Source: Candidatus Saccharimonadota bacterium (GTDB lineage: Bacteria; Patescibacteriota; Saccharimonadia; Saccharimonadales; UBA4665). From it: a stretch of 45,231 nt of DNA. The DNA is taken from the NCBI GenBank assembly GCA_027325485.1, contig DAIEFN010000004.1, positions 1 through 45,231 of the forward strand, written 5' to 3'. Under the pieces are notes generated by a model. The model was not told the origin of the DNA. It worked only from the letters and a program-made list of their open reading frames with translations, and did no database searches. The translations under genes and the position numbers were made by a program. Within the stretch, counting starts at the first letter, position 1, and the number at the start of each line of letters is the position of its first letter. Shown one piece after another: positions 1 through 8,017 of the stretch.

Positions 1-782
1 GCGAGAGCGCAGCGGTAGCAATTAGTCTTGAAAAGATGTACGAAGCATGGGGAGAGCCAGATCAGTTTGCAAGTGAAACTAAAAATCTTGATAGGATGAT
101 GGGAGCACTTCAGTTTTATTGGGAAAATTACCCACTTAGTAGCGACAAACTGAAGCCATATACATTCAGCGGCGGGACAAAGGGAATTGAATTCAGTTTT
201 GCGGAGCCTTTAGAAGTGCTTCATCCTGTCACCGGCCACCCTATCCTTTATAGTGGTAGAAGTGATATGGTAGCTGAAGGTTATGGGGGAATCTATGTAG
301 TGGATGAAAAGACTACTAGCTCCCTTGGTGCGCAGTGGTCACGTCAGTGGGAACTTCGCAGTCAGTTCACCGGGTATGTCTGGGCACTTTCGCGTATCGG
401 TGTTAAGTCGAACGGTATCATTGTCCGTGGAGTTAGCATACTTAAAACAAAGTATGATACACTAGAAGCTCTTACCTACCGTAGCGGGGCCGATATTGCA
501 AAGTGGTATGAGCAGACAAATCGTACTGTAAGGGCTATGATTAAGGCTTGGGAAGAAGGGTATTGGGATTATAACTTTGGAGATGCTTGCACGAACTACG
601 GCGGTTGTGGGCTGAAAGAAGTATGTAAGAGTGAGGATGAAGATGAGATGATTAAAGCTCTTCTCGTAAAGAAGGTATGGGATCCACTTACGAGAACGGA
701 AAGCAAAGGGACAGGTTTCTTTACTGAAGAAGAAGCTGCACGACTGAAGCATGAATTTGGTCTTTCTTTTAGAAAGGGGTAA
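1..782 (+). CDS. Cas4-like PD-(D/E)XK exonuclease, C-terminal part
   Basis: The reading frame is open from base 3, well upstream of the first ATG at 36, so this is a gene cut by the window start. The motifs GRSD and, about 15 residues later, VDEKTT form the D...ExK active site of Cas4/AddB-type nucleases. A cysteine cluster near the C terminus (C-x5-C-x5-C) together with a CPHSC motif in the fragment at 45031-45231 could hold a 4Fe-4S cluster, as in Cas4. It ends 2 bp before the Sak4-like ATPase gene, forming an exonuclease/annealing-recombination cassette. Likely role: resection of phage DNA ends for recombination or host DNA breakdown. The family is clear; the substrate is inferred. Confidence 0.85.
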   Translation, partial: ESAAVAISLEKMYEAWGEPDQFASETKNLDRMMGALQFYWENYPLSSDKLKPYTFSGGTKGIEFSFAEPLEVLHPVTGHPILYSGRSDMVAEGYGGIYVVDEKTTSSLGAQWSRQWELRSQFTGYVWALSRIGVKSNGIIVRGVSILKTKYDTLEALTYRSGADIAKWYEQTNRTVRAMIKAWEEGYWDYNFGDACTNYGGCGLKEVCKSEDEDEMIKALLVKKVWDPLTRTESKGTGFFTEEEAARLKHEFGLSFRKG

Positions 783-784
783 AA

Positions 785-1627
785 ATGGCGATACGCGGGG
801 TTAATATACTTCTTATGGGGCCTTCCGGTACAGGGAAGACATATTCTATAGGAACTTTAGTGGATAGCGGAGTAGAAGTCTTCTATCTTAGCTTGGAGAA
901 TGGCTTGGAGAGTCTTCTAGGCTACTGGACTGATAACAATAAGCCTATTCCTTCTAACCTTCACTGGCACCATGTGGAGAATAGCAAGGCATCTTTCGCG
1001 GAACTTATCGGCGCGGCAACTAGAATCAATACAATGAATCTTGAAATGCTGGCAAAGGGAAGCGACCCCAACAAGAATCAGTATAATCGCTTTATTAAGC
1101 TTATAGAGAGCTTAAACGATTTCCCTGATGACAGAACAGGGAAAAAGTTTGGCAGTGTGGATGATTTCGGGACTGATAGAGCGATTGTAATTGACGGCCT
1201 TACAGGTATGGGGGATGCTGCACTGGAACTTGTAATTGGTGGAAAGCCCGTAAAAAGTCAAAGTGACTGGGGCATTGCGCAAGATGTGGTAGCACGGCTA
1301 CTTAAGATGCTCACAGAGCAGACAAAATGCCACTTCATTCTGATCGGGCACATTACAAGAGAGACTGATCAAGTTCTAGGTGGCGTTAAGATAATCCCTA
1401 GCGCAATTGGTAAGGCGCTAGGCCCGACTCTTAATAGGATGTTCTCGGATGTTATCCTTGCAGAACGGGAAGGTACGAAATTTACTTGGAATACTGGCGA
1501 TGGCAGGGCTGATGTTAAGAGTAGGAATCTTGGCATCAAGACAGGGCTTTCACCGAACTTCGGAGCACTTATAGAGGTCTGGAAAAAGAGAGAAGAAGCG
1601 GCAATTGGAAAGGAGGAAAAAGTTTAG
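785..1627 (+). CDS. Sak4-like RecA-fold ATPase (recombination)
   Basis: This 280-residue protein has a Walker A motif GPSGTGKT at residues 12-19 and a Walker B-like AIVIDG segment in the middle. Size and layout match the short RecA/RAD51-like phage ATPases of the Sak4/AAA_24 group, which promote single-strand annealing or strand exchange. It follows the Cas4-like exonuclease by 2 bp and precedes an SSB-like gene, the usual partners of Sak4. The start ATG follows an AAAGGGG ribosome site inside the upstream gene end. It could also be called a generic AAA ATPase, but the neighbourhood favours Sak4. Confidence 0.82.
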   Translation: MAIRGVNILLMGPSGTGKTYSIGTLVDSGVEVFYLSLENGLESLLGYWTDNNKPIPSNLHWHHVENSKASFAELIGAATRINTMNLEMLAKGSDPNKNQYNRFIKLIESLNDFPDDRTGKKFGSVDDFGTDRAIVIDGLTGMGDAALELVIGGKPVKSQSDWGIAQDVVARLLKMLTEQTKCHFILIGHITRETDQVLGGVKIIPSAIGKALGPTLNRMFSDVILAEREGTKFTWNTGDGRADVKSRNLGIKTGLSPNFGALIEVWKKREEAAIGKEEKV

Positions 1628-1665
1628 AATGTAATATACTTAACATGCGCATACACACTTAGTAT

Positions 1666-1721
1666 TTAACACTTAACACTTAACACTTAACACTTAACAC
1701 TTAACACTTGACACTTAACAC
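1666..1721 (+). repeat. 7-bp tandem repeat in the leader of the SSB-like gene
   Basis: Eight consecutive 7-bp units TTAACAC, one of them TTGACAC, fill the space between the ATPase stop and the SSB-like start. The array ends about 20 bp before the start codon and just upstream of its TAAAGGAAACC ribosome site. A leader array of this kind is prone to slippage, so copy number may vary between isolates. Confidence 0.95.
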
Positions 1722-1743
1722 TTTAAATGTAAAGGAAACCAAA

Positions 1744-2193
1744 ATGGCTTTTAATGCAGAACAGTTCATGGAACAAACTATCAAAGGCGCCAATAGCATC
1801 AAAATGCAACCTATTCCAGTTGGTGAGTATCCCGCGATCATTTCCAAAGTTCAACCCCGTCCGTGGCAATCAAAAGACGGCACGTCCAGCGGAATTTCCC
1901 TTGATGTAACTTGGGAAATTGCAGACGACAATTTGAAGGTGTCGCTCGGTCGGGATAAGATTACTGTACGTCAAGGTGTCATGCTGGACTTGAACTTGGA
2001 AACTGGCGACTTGGACATGGGCGAAGGGCGGAACGTAGGACTTGGACGCTTGCGTGAGGCAGTAGGTAAGAACAGCGGAGACTTCTCTCTGTCTTCTTTG
2101 CCGGGCTTGGCCGCCAAGGTTGTTGTTACTCATCGTCTGGACAAGGAAAAAGACGAGATTTACAGTGAAGTTAACCGAGTTCTGCCGCTGTAA
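1744..2193 (+). CDS. SSB-like OB-fold protein
   Basis: A 149-residue protein from the ATG at 1744, preceded by AAAGGAAACC. An upstream in-frame ATG at 1708 would start inside the tandem repeat and is rejected. The sequence has short beta-strand-like blocks, an acidic middle segment and no catalytic motif. It resembles the SSB-like proteins that phages carry with Sak4-type ATPases and Cas4-like nucleases. Expected role: coating single-stranded DNA during replication and annealing. Assignment rests mainly on context and general similarity. Confidence 0.65.
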   Translation: MAFNAEQFMEQTIKGANSIKMQPIPVGEYPAIISKVQPRPWQSKDGTSSGISLDVTWEIADDNLKVSLGRDKITVRQGVMLDLNLETGDLDMGEGRNVGLGRLREAVGKNSGDFSLSSLPGLAAKVVVTHRLDKEKDEIYSEVNRVLPL

Positions 2194-2205
2194 GTTGTAA
2201 ATTGG

Positions 2206-2247
2206 GTTATCCGTATATTTTACGTTTTAGTAATTTATACGGATAAC
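2206..2247 (+). repeat. 42-bp palindrome, copy A
   Basis: This is the most symmetric copy of the genome-wide palindrome. The 18-bp arms match at 16 positions around a 6-bp centre, and here the inner 4-bp blocks (CCGT and ACGG) also pair. It begins 13 bp after the SSB-like stop codon and ends about 25 bp before the pentapeptide gene start. Confidence 0.92.
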
Positions 2248-2271
2248 TATTTCAGCTAAGAAGGGGAAAGT

Positions 2272-2880
2272 ATGCAATTCAGCATCATGAATAGGTTTAC
2301 GGGTGACGTTAATTTTGTCGCTGAAATTGAGTGTGAGGATAGCGCACCCTTAAGCATCAAACGCGGCATGGCTGTGAAATGGGCTATCAGAAATAAAGTC
2401 AGCATTGTGCAAGCTGACTTGCGCAATGCCGACCTGCGTGGTATCGACTTGTGTGGTGCCAACTTGCGTGGTATCGACTTGCGCAATGCCGACCTGCGTG
2501 GTATCGACTTGTGTGGTGCCAACTTGCGTGGTGCCAACTTGCGCGGTGCCGACTTGCGTGGTGCCGACTTGCGTGGTGCAGACTTGCGCTTTGCGAACCT
2601 GCGCGGTGCCGATCTGCGCTTTGTGAACCTGCACAATGCCGACCTGCGTGGCGCCGGTTTATCGGTATTAATGACAGATATATGGACGTGTTACATTCAA
2701 CAAGATCATATCCGTATCGGATGCCAATATCACGCTGTAGCGGACTGGTTGTCATTTTCTGACGAAGAAATTAATGCAATGGATTCGCGGGCGCTGGCAT
2801 GGTGGGTGAAATGGAAGGACGCAATTATGGCCGTTCACGCCTCAATGACTTATAAATCAGCACAAGGACAAGTGAAATGA
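2272..2880 (+). CDS. Pentapeptide-repeat protein
   Basis: A 202-residue protein. Residues about 45-130 consist of around 17 A(D/N)LRG-type pentapeptides, predicted to form a right-handed quadrilateral beta-helix. The N-terminal segment (NRFTGDVNF...) and a C-terminal segment with IGCQYH and tryptophans match the general plan of pentapeptide proteins seen in many proteobacterial phages. Some relatives (Qnr, MfpA) mimic DNA and bind gyrase; nothing in the sequence proves that here. AAGGGGAAAG precedes the start. It overlaps the next gene by 4 bp (ATGA), so translation is probably coupled. The DNA contains an internal 60-bp tandem duplication. Confidence 0.88.
   Translation: MQFSIMNRFTGDVNFVAEIECEDSAPLSIKRGMAVKWAIRNKVSIVQADLRNADLRGIDLCGANLRGIDLRNADLRGIDLCGANLRGANLRGADLRGADLRGADLRFANLRGADLRFVNLHNADLRGAGLSVLMTDIWTCYIQQDHIRIGCQYHAVADWLSFSDEEINAMDSRALAWWVKWKDAIMAVHASMTYKSAQGQVK
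2416..2532 (+). repeat. 60-bp tandem duplication within the pentapeptide gene
   Basis: Bases 2416-2472 and 2476-2532 are identical over 57 positions at a 60-bp spacing, so four pentapeptides (one helix coil) appear to have been duplicated recently. Neighbouring pentapeptides have diverged more. Confidence 0.9.
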
Positions 2881-3272
2881 ATGAGCTTGATAAAAAAAGA
2901 CTAGAAAAAGCAATTGAAACTTTACGTGAAAGTGTTATTACCAAGATAAACACTGTAGACAATGTAACCCGCACCCTTAATCTTCATATAGGAATGATAG
3001 TATCAAGTGTATCTAGGAATTTTTGGGAATACACTTGGTCTGCCGATGGAAGCGGCCAGATTACAGTTACAATCCCTGTAGAAACTTTCGAAGAAGTCGA
3101 ACCGCTACTAACTGAGCTTGAGGATTATTTTGAGGAGGTGTTTATATCTAAGGAAGTGGTGACGAACTTTTCAGCCACTTATGAAATGGAAATTGCGCAG
3201 GGTGTTTTCCTTAGAATCATTGCTTTTTCTTTGAAAGCCGTAGAAGAAGTTCGTAAATTTGCCTGTCCTTAA
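2877..3272 (+). CDS. Hypothetical protein, paralogue of the 38153-38635 gene
   Basis: A 131-residue protein of unknown function, coupled to the pentapeptide gene by an ATGA overlap. Its second half resembles the minus-strand gene at 38153-38635: F-x-x-VE-x-x-L-x-(D/E)-(F/L)-ED-(Y/H)-F, then an aromatic-rich strand segment, and a shared ending (D/E)EV-x-x-F-x-CP. The two genes are therefore diverged copies in opposite arms. The N-terminal part is helical and charged. No catalytic motif is visible. Confidence 0.7.
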   Translation: MNELDKKRLEKAIETLRESVITKINTVDNVTRTLNLHIGMIVSSVSRNFWEYTWSADGSGQITVTIPVETFEEVEPLLTELEDYFEEVFISKEVVTNFSATYEMEIAQGVFLRIIAFSLKAVEEVRKFACP

Positions 3273-3287
3273 CATTAAACTATAACC

Positions 3288-3325
3288 GTGCCCATTACGC
3301 AATTTTACCTTATGGGCACTTTCTT
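3288..3325 (+). terminator. Possible terminator after the 2877 gene
   Basis: GTGCCCAT at 3288-3295 pairs with ATGGGCAC at 3312-3319, with a 16-base loop and TTTCTT following. The long loop and short T-run make termination efficiency uncertain. Confidence 0.5.
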
Positions 3326-3339
3326 AGAAAGGAAGTGTA

Positions 3340-4734
3340 ATGATAATTCCGATGGAAGAAATAGCAATCCCAAAGAATCGCCAAAGAAGAGTTTTTGATG
3401 AAGCTGCCCTTCTTGAACTTAGCACTTCCATCTCTGATAAGGGGCTTCTCCATCCCATTGTTGTCAGGCGCGATAGTGAAGGTCACTATCTACTTGTTGC
3501 CGGTGAACGGCGCTTCAGAGCTATCCGCTATCTTCATGACATAGAAAAACCTTTCAAATTCAACAATAAAGAAGTTCCTCTCGGCTCTATTCCTTTCTCT
3601 GACCTTGGAAAGATGGACCCTATCGCCGCAGAAGAAGCAGAACTGGAAGAAAACAGCATTCGGCAAGATTTGACATGGCAAGAAAAGAGTAATGCCATTG
3701 CACGTCTTCATGAACTGCGCCAGAAGCAGGCGGCAAAAGAAGGGAAAATTCAGACTGTTGGAGATACAGCCCTTGAAATTAAAGGAAAAAGGGAAGGTTC
3801 GGCTTATGAGGAAGTCCGCAACTCTCTTATCGTAGCAAAGCATCTAACTGATACTGAGGTTGCAAAGGCTGTAAGTGTTAAGGATGCATTGAAGATCCTG
3901 AAAAAGAAGGAAGAACAGCAAAAATTTGTAGAGTTAGGTATTAGCGTCGGATCAAAGGTAACCGCAGACTCTCATGAACTTATCCACGGAGACTGCCTTT
4001 CTGAGCTTGCAAATCGGCATAGCGAGTTTGACGTGATTGTAAGTGATCCCCCATACGGCATGGGAGCAGAGAGCTTTGGCGACGGTGCCGGTGTTCTCTC
4101 TTCCTTCTCCCACTCATATGAAGATTCCAAAGACTCTTGGCAAGCTCTCATGGAGCGTTTCATCCCTTTAACTTATCAAATCACAAAAACTCAAGCACAT
4201 ATGTACCTGTTTTGTGACATAGATAACTTCCACACGTTAAAAGCCCTGTGCCAAAAAGCTGGATGGTATGTATTCCGTACACCTTTCATCCTATATAAGC
4301 TGGGAACTGGCCGTATTCCACTTCCAGATAAGGGGCCGCGCCGTCAATGGGAAGGTATTCTGTATGCAATAAAGGGCGAAAAAACGGTTCGCAGTATACA
4401 AAGTGATGTATTACCCTTTGCAATGGATGTTTCTTATCCGCATGGCGCAGTCAAGCCTATCGGTGTTTATGTCGATCTTCTTAATAGAAGCTGTATGCCG
4501 GGGGATAAAGTCATCGATCCTTTCGCCGGAAGTGGGCCACTTTTGAATGCCGCGCAGCAATTGAAGCTTAATGCTACTCTTATTGAGCAGGATAAGGTTT
4601 CTTTCGGAATGATTCTTGACAGGAAAGAGAAGCTAATGCAAGTTAAAATGTCTTCACTTGTAAAATCGGAGCCACTTGAAGGTAAAGAAGCAGAAGCTTT
4701 ACTGAATAAGTTAAGCCGCGGGCTATCCTCTTAA
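3340..4734 (+). CDS. ParB-N domain / beta-class DNA methyltransferase fusion
   Basis: A 464-residue two-domain protein. Residues 1-70 form a ParB/sulfiredoxin-type domain with the GERRFRA motif, followed by a helical linker. The C-terminal half is an AdoMet-dependent DNA methyltransferase with DPPY at residues 236-239 and DPFAGSG at 393-399. The catalytic motif comes before the AdoMet motif, as in the permuted beta class of N6-adenine or N4-cytosine enzymes; DPPY favours N6-adenine. Such fusions occur in phages and may protect phage DNA from host restriction. The start follows GAAAGGAAGTG. Sequence specificity cannot be read from the sequence. Confidence 0.9.
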   Translation: MIIPMEEIAIPKNRQRRVFDEAALLELSTSISDKGLLHPIVVRRDSEGHYLLVAGERRFRAIRYLHDIEKPFKFNNKEVPLGSIPFSDLGKMDPIAAEEAELEENSIRQDLTWQEKSNAIARLHELRQKQAAKEGKIQTVGDTALEIKGKREGSAYEEVRNSLIVAKHLTDTEVAKAVSVKDALKILKKKEEQQKFVELGISVGSKVTADSHELIHGDCLSELANRHSEFDVIVSDPPYGMGAESFGDGAGVLSSFSHSYEDSKDSWQALMERFIPLTYQITKTQAHMYLFCDIDNFHTLKALCQKAGWYVFRTPFILYKLGTGRIPLPDKGPRRQWEGILYAIKGEKTVRSIQSDVLPFAMDVSYPHGAVKPIGVYVDLLNRSCMPGDKVIDPFAGSGPLLNAAQQLKLNATLIEQDKVSFGMILDRKEKLMQVKMSSLVKSEPLEGKEAEALLNKLSRGLSS

Positions 4735-4740
4735 AGTAAG

Positions 4741-4791
4741 AGATAGATAGAGATAGATAGAGATAGAGATATAGATAGATAAAGATAGATA
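4741..4791 (+). repeat. GATA-type microsatellite before the polymerase gene
   Basis: About 50 bp of GATAGA/GATA units fill the gap between the methyltransferase stop and the polymerase ribosome site (AGGAGAAAG). It is the second case of a short tandem repeat placed directly in a gene leader. Confidence 0.93.
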
Positions 4792-4801
4792 GGAGAAAGA
4801 T

Positions 4802-7288
4802 ATGGCCATCAGAGCCTACGGAAGTTTATCACCTGAAACCCAAGTTCTTGTTATTGGAGATGCTCCAAGCAGGGCCGAAGAAAATATGGGCAGTGCTTGG
4901 AGCATTGGAAGTGACATCTGTAAACATCTTGCAAAAGTAGGTCTACTTACCAATACTGTCGGAACTTATATTTTTAACAGTGAAAGTGAAATTTCTAATG
5001 ACGTCCTTTTCCCACAGAAAAAGAAAGACATAACAGAAGCGCATCAAATTGATCCTTTTCCTGTGGCCGGAGAAAAGCCCTTAACTGTCCATTCTCGCTA
5101 TCTTTCGCACAGGGAAAATTTCTTTGCCTATCTGCGATCAGCTTTAAAGGAAGCCCCGAATATTAAGTTTATTGTCCCGATGGGAAATATTGCCCTGTAT
5201 ACACTTACAGGTAAGTGGGGTATTCACGACTGGCGTGGAAGTCTTCTAACGCCGAATCTTCCAGAGATTCCACAGATAAAGGAAGGTAAAATCTGTATCC
5301 TTCCAATCCGGCCTATGACGCATCTGGAAGCACAGCCACAGTTAAGTTTAGCGTTTGCCAGTGACTTCAATAAACTTAAAGAATATCAAAATGTGACAAA
5401 TTTTATTGAAGCTTTAACTCCACGGTACAATTTCACCCTGAATCCAAGCTTTGAAGAAGCTATAAAGCTATTAGAGAATGTCCATCTTCAAGCTTCTCTC
5501 ACTAAGAAACCTATCTCCATTGATATAGAGACTAGGGGAAACTTTATAGCATCGGTAGCTTTTGCAGCTAACGAGATAGATGCTTTTTGTATCCCTTTCG
5601 CTCGCCTTGTACCATCTATTGAAGATGAACCTCTTGAAGAAACTGAGGATAGAGTATCTAATTTCTCTCTCGAGGAAGAAGTTTTACTAATCAAAAAAAT
5701 TCGAGAACTATCCGAAGATCCCAATATCCGTGTTCTAGGCCACAACTTTAACTTCGATAATACAGTATTCTTCAATACCATCTTTTTCACTTTCCCACAG
5801 ATAGAAGATACTATGACTATGTTCCATAGCATCTTCAGCGACGTGCCCAAATCCTTGGACATATTAAGTAGTATTTTCAGTCCTAAGTATGTCTACTGGA
5901 AAAATGATAGAAGTGAAGATAATTGGAGCGAAGGCGAAAGCACCTTCTGGAACTACAACTGCTTAGACGTTGTTAGAACTTATGAAGTGTATTCTGCTTT
6001 AAAATCAGTATTACAGTCTATGGGTATGACAGAAGTTTACAAATTCCAGAAAGAACTTCAAAGCCAAGTTCTGATTTTAAACTTACGTGGGATACTTTTT
6101 GATAGTTCGAAGCAAGTTCTTCTCCGGCGAGAAGTTGAAGCTACGACAGAAACTATTGCCGATAGATTAAAGTCAATCCTTCTGATTGATGGAAGTGTGA
6201 ACTTTAACAGTTCGGATCAGGTTAAGTCAATCTTCTACGAATACCTTGGACAGCGGCCTGTAAAGGTGCGTAATGGTAGTGACTTCTCTATCTCATCTGG
6301 CGATGAAGCTTTAAACGTTATAGTAGAAAGAGAGCCGATTCTAAAGGGGATTGTCGATCTGCTTAAATCTTATAGGTCATCGAAAGTTTTTGCTAATACT
6401 TTCCTTTCCTCATATACAAGTCCAGCCACAGGACGTATGCATACAACCTTTAATATCTGTGGAACTGCAACTTATAGATTTTCAAGTTCCAAGGCTCTTG
6501 ATAAAACTGGCCTAAATTTTCAGAATCTTCCGAAGGGGGATGAAGGCGACGTAGAATACCCAATGCCGAATATTCGTAGTCTTTTTCTTCCTGACGCCGG
6601 CCACTTTATATTTGATACTGATCTGGATTCTGCCGACTTGCGGATTGTGGTGGCAGAATCCGGGTGTAAGTGGATGAAAGAGCAACTAGACGCAGGAAAG
6701 AAACCTTATGTAGAGATCATGAAAAGGTATTACAATGACGATACAATGACGAAGAAAAGCCATCCAAAAGAATATACAATCTTTAAGAGTTTATGTCACG
6801 GCACAAACTACTTAGGAACTGCGCCTGGTCTGGCAAAGAGATTAAATTTAGACACCGGTGAAGTTAAGAAAATTCAGGATTGGTATTTTGATCTTAATCC
6901 AGAGATTAAAGAGTGGCAATCTTCTATTAAAAAGAAAGTTAATAAAGGTCAGCCTATCTCCAATGTTTGGGGGTATAAAAAGTATTTTTGGGGCGGGATT
7001 GTCGAGACGACATATAATGAAGCTGTGGCATGGATACCACAAAGCACGGTAGCTATCCTTATTAATAGGCTGCTAGTGGCCATTGGTAAGCATGAGAAGC
7101 GGATTCAGCTTCTAGCGCAGGTGCATGATTCACTGGTTGGGCAAGGGCTGGCGAGTGATGAAGATGCGTTGATAGAGCGGATACGTAGCCTGTCACAGAT
7201 TACGCTACCGTTCGCCAGCGGAGAGATTGTAATTCCTCTGGGTGTCCAGACGAGCCGTGAAAATTGGGGTGCTGTGGCAGCTAGGTGA
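4802..7288 (+). CDS. UDG-like domain fused to family A DNA polymerase
   Basis: An 828-residue replicative polymerase. Residues 1 to about 195 resemble family 4 uracil-DNA glycosylases (IGDAPS...EEN, later PMGN and DWRGSLL), an arrangement known from phage SPO1 polymerase. Then follows a 3'-5' exonuclease with DIET, GHNFNFDN and YNCLD, and a PolA palm. Motif A reads DLDSADLR, the O-helix K-x3-HGTNY and motif C VHDS. Relative to E. coli Pol I this replaces Glu710 by Asp, Phe762 by His and Glu883 by Ser. No 5'-3' exonuclease domain is present. It is the last gene of the plus-strand arm and is followed by a strong hairpin. Confidence 0.93.
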   Translation: MAIRAYGSLSPETQVLVIGDAPSRAEENMGSAWSIGSDICKHLAKVGLLTNTVGTYIFNSESEISNDVLFPQKKKDITEAHQIDPFPVAGEKPLTVHSRYLSHRENFFAYLRSALKEAPNIKFIVPMGNIALYTLTGKWGIHDWRGSLLTPNLPEIPQIKEGKICILPIRPMTHLEAQPQLSLAFASDFNKLKEYQNVTNFIEALTPRYNFTLNPSFEEAIKLLENVHLQASLTKKPISIDIETRGNFIASVAFAANEIDAFCIPFARLVPSIEDEPLEETEDRVSNFSLEEEVLLIKKIRELSEDPNIRVLGHNFNFDNTVFFNTIFFTFPQIEDTMTMFHSIFSDVPKSLDILSSIFSPKYVYWKNDRSEDNWSEGESTFWNYNCLDVVRTYEVYSALKSVLQSMGMTEVYKFQKELQSQVLILNLRGILFDSSKQVLLRREVEATTETIADRLKSILLIDGSVNFNSSDQVKSIFYEYLGQRPVKVRNGSDFSISSGDEALNVIVEREPILKGIVDLLKSYRSSKVFANTFLSSYTSPATGRMHTTFNICGTATYRFSSSKALDKTGLNFQNLPKGDEGDVEYPMPNIRSLFLPDAGHFIFDTDLDSADLRIVVAESGCKWMKEQLDAGKKPYVEIMKRYYNDDTMTKKSHPKEYTIFKSLCHGTNYLGTAPGLAKRLNLDTGEVKKIQDWYFDLNPEIKEWQSSIKKKVNKGQPISNVWGYKKYFWGGIVETTYNEAVAWIPQSTVAILINRLLVAIGKHEKRIQLLAQVHDSLVGQGLASDEDALIERIRSLSQITLPFASGEIVIPLGVQTSRENWGAVAAR

Positions 7289-7292
7289 CATG

Positions 7293-7323
7293 GCAATGGC
7301 GGTCATAGAGTGGCCGCCATTGC
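7293..7323. terminator. Hairpin at the convergent arm boundary
   Basis: A 13-bp stem with one wobble pair (GCAATGGCGGTCA against TGGCCGCCATTGC) and a 5-base loop lies just after the polymerase stop, followed by ATTTTAG on the plus strand. It separates the polymerase transcript from the opposing lysis transcript. The T-run is short, so it may be a weak intrinsic or a mixed-type terminator. Confidence 0.75.
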
Positions 7324-7381
7324 ATTTTAGTGCGGTGGTATGTGCTACCCTACGCTGGCAAAAACTAGATCGCCATAGCGC

Positions 7382-7423
7382 ATTATTTTAATGAATTACT
7401 ATTCTGTAATTTATCAGGATAAC
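7382..7423 (-). repeat. 42-bp palindrome, copy B
   Basis: On the minus strand it reads GTTAT-CCTG-ATAAATTAC-AGAATA-GTAATTCAT-TAAA-ATAAT. It overlaps the final codons and the stop codon of the Rz-like gene, so the last residues of that protein are encoded by the element. It is the last element of the late transcript. Confidence 0.9.
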
Positions 7424-7970
7424 CAGTCAAATCCCGTAAAGTCCCCTGACAAAGCGCAAGTTCTCTTGCTGCATTGTCAGCTTCTCCCGTCAATTCGATA
7501 AGAAATTGAGAAGTCTCTGTTGAAAGTTTGGTGCCACTGGCTTCATAGCTTCGGGTGGAATTTTGACCTGTTGAAGAATTTGCTGGCAGTTTTCCTGCAC
7601 AGGAACTTGTTTTGTCATAGGGGTCGTACAAGCGGAGAGTGTGGACAGAAGCCACAGACCTAGAATTAAGCTCAGAAAGAAGAAGACTTTGTTTTGCATC
7701 TCCATCTTTAAGTTCCTGATTGTATATACCAACCAAGTTTTGAATGTTATTACTAGCAGTAGAAGTAAGAAGTTTATTTTCTTCTGATACTTTTGCCATA
7801 GCACTTTGATAAAGTCCTTGCTCATATGTAATTCCTTTCTTGTACGCAGTTGAGATAGCTTCTTCATATTTCAAGTAAGCAAAAAAACTTCCGCCTCCGA
7901 TAAGTCCTATCACAAGTAGATAGGGTAGAAGTTTCTTTAGAAGCGGAAGTATAAACGGGATAATAAACAT
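7383..7970 (-). CDS. Rz: Inner-membrane spanin subunit (Rz-like)
   Basis: A 195-residue protein with a short N terminus, one transmembrane segment at about residues 10-32 and a periplasmic domain of mainly helical, Ser/Asn/Glu-rich sequence. That is the plan of i-spanins, which span the periplasm and fuse inner and outer membranes in the last step of lysis. A lipoprotein gene in another frame lies wholly inside it, the classic Rz/Rz1 nesting. TAAGGAG precedes the start. The 3' end is formed by palindrome copy B. Confidence 0.85.
   Translation of the reverse strand: MFIIPFILPLLKKLLPYLLVIGLIGGGSFFAYLKYEEAISTAYKKGITYEQGLYQSAMAKVSEENKLLTSTASNNIQNLVGIYNQELKDGDAKQSLLLSELNSRSVASVHTLRLYDPYDKTSSCAGKLPANSSTGQNSTRSYEASGTKLSTETSQFLIELTGEADNAARELALCQGTLRDLTGYPDKLQNSNSLK
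7490..7705 (-). CDS. Rz1: Outer-membrane spanin lipoprotein (Rz1-like), nested in Rz
   Basis: A 71-residue product from the ATG at 7705, which follows AGGAACTTAAAG; an internal start at 7699 is also possible. It has a hydrophobic signal peptide and a lipobox LSAC (Cys at about residue 26), then a short Pro- and Gln-rich mature part. It lies entirely within the Rz gene in a different frame. The longer upstream extension of this frame is not needed and lacks a good start. Confidence 0.85.
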   Translation of the reverse strand: MEMQNKVFFFLSLILGLWLLSTLSACTTPMTKQVPVQENCQQILQQVKIPPEAMKPVAPNFQQRLLNFLSN

Positions 7971-7987
7971 ACTAACTCCTTACTTAT

Positions 7988-7996
7988 ATTGTAGCA
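7988..7996 (-). promoter_or_regulatory. Possible extended -10 before the Rz gene
   Basis: On the minus strand the sequence TGCTACAAT fits an extended -10 element about 20 bp upstream of the Rz start, without a good -35. A duplicated AAGTGCTACAA motif surrounds it. Confidence 0.3.
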
Positions 7997-8017
7997 CTTT
8001 GTAGCACTTTATTCTAA

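Noticed and set aside
2405-2650. Regularly spaced repeats resembling a CRISPR array
   Set aside because: The repeats are in-frame pentapeptide codons with no unique spacers.
2350-2762. Several overlapping frames rich in Cys, His or Ala-Gln-Val repeats
   Set aside because: They are shadow frames of the pentapeptide repeats; composition follows directly from the repeated DNA and none has a ribosome site.
7706-7867. Upstream extension of the Rz1 frame to 125 residues
   Set aside because: The lipoprotein signal needs a start near 7705, which has a ribosome site; the extension would place the signal peptide internally.
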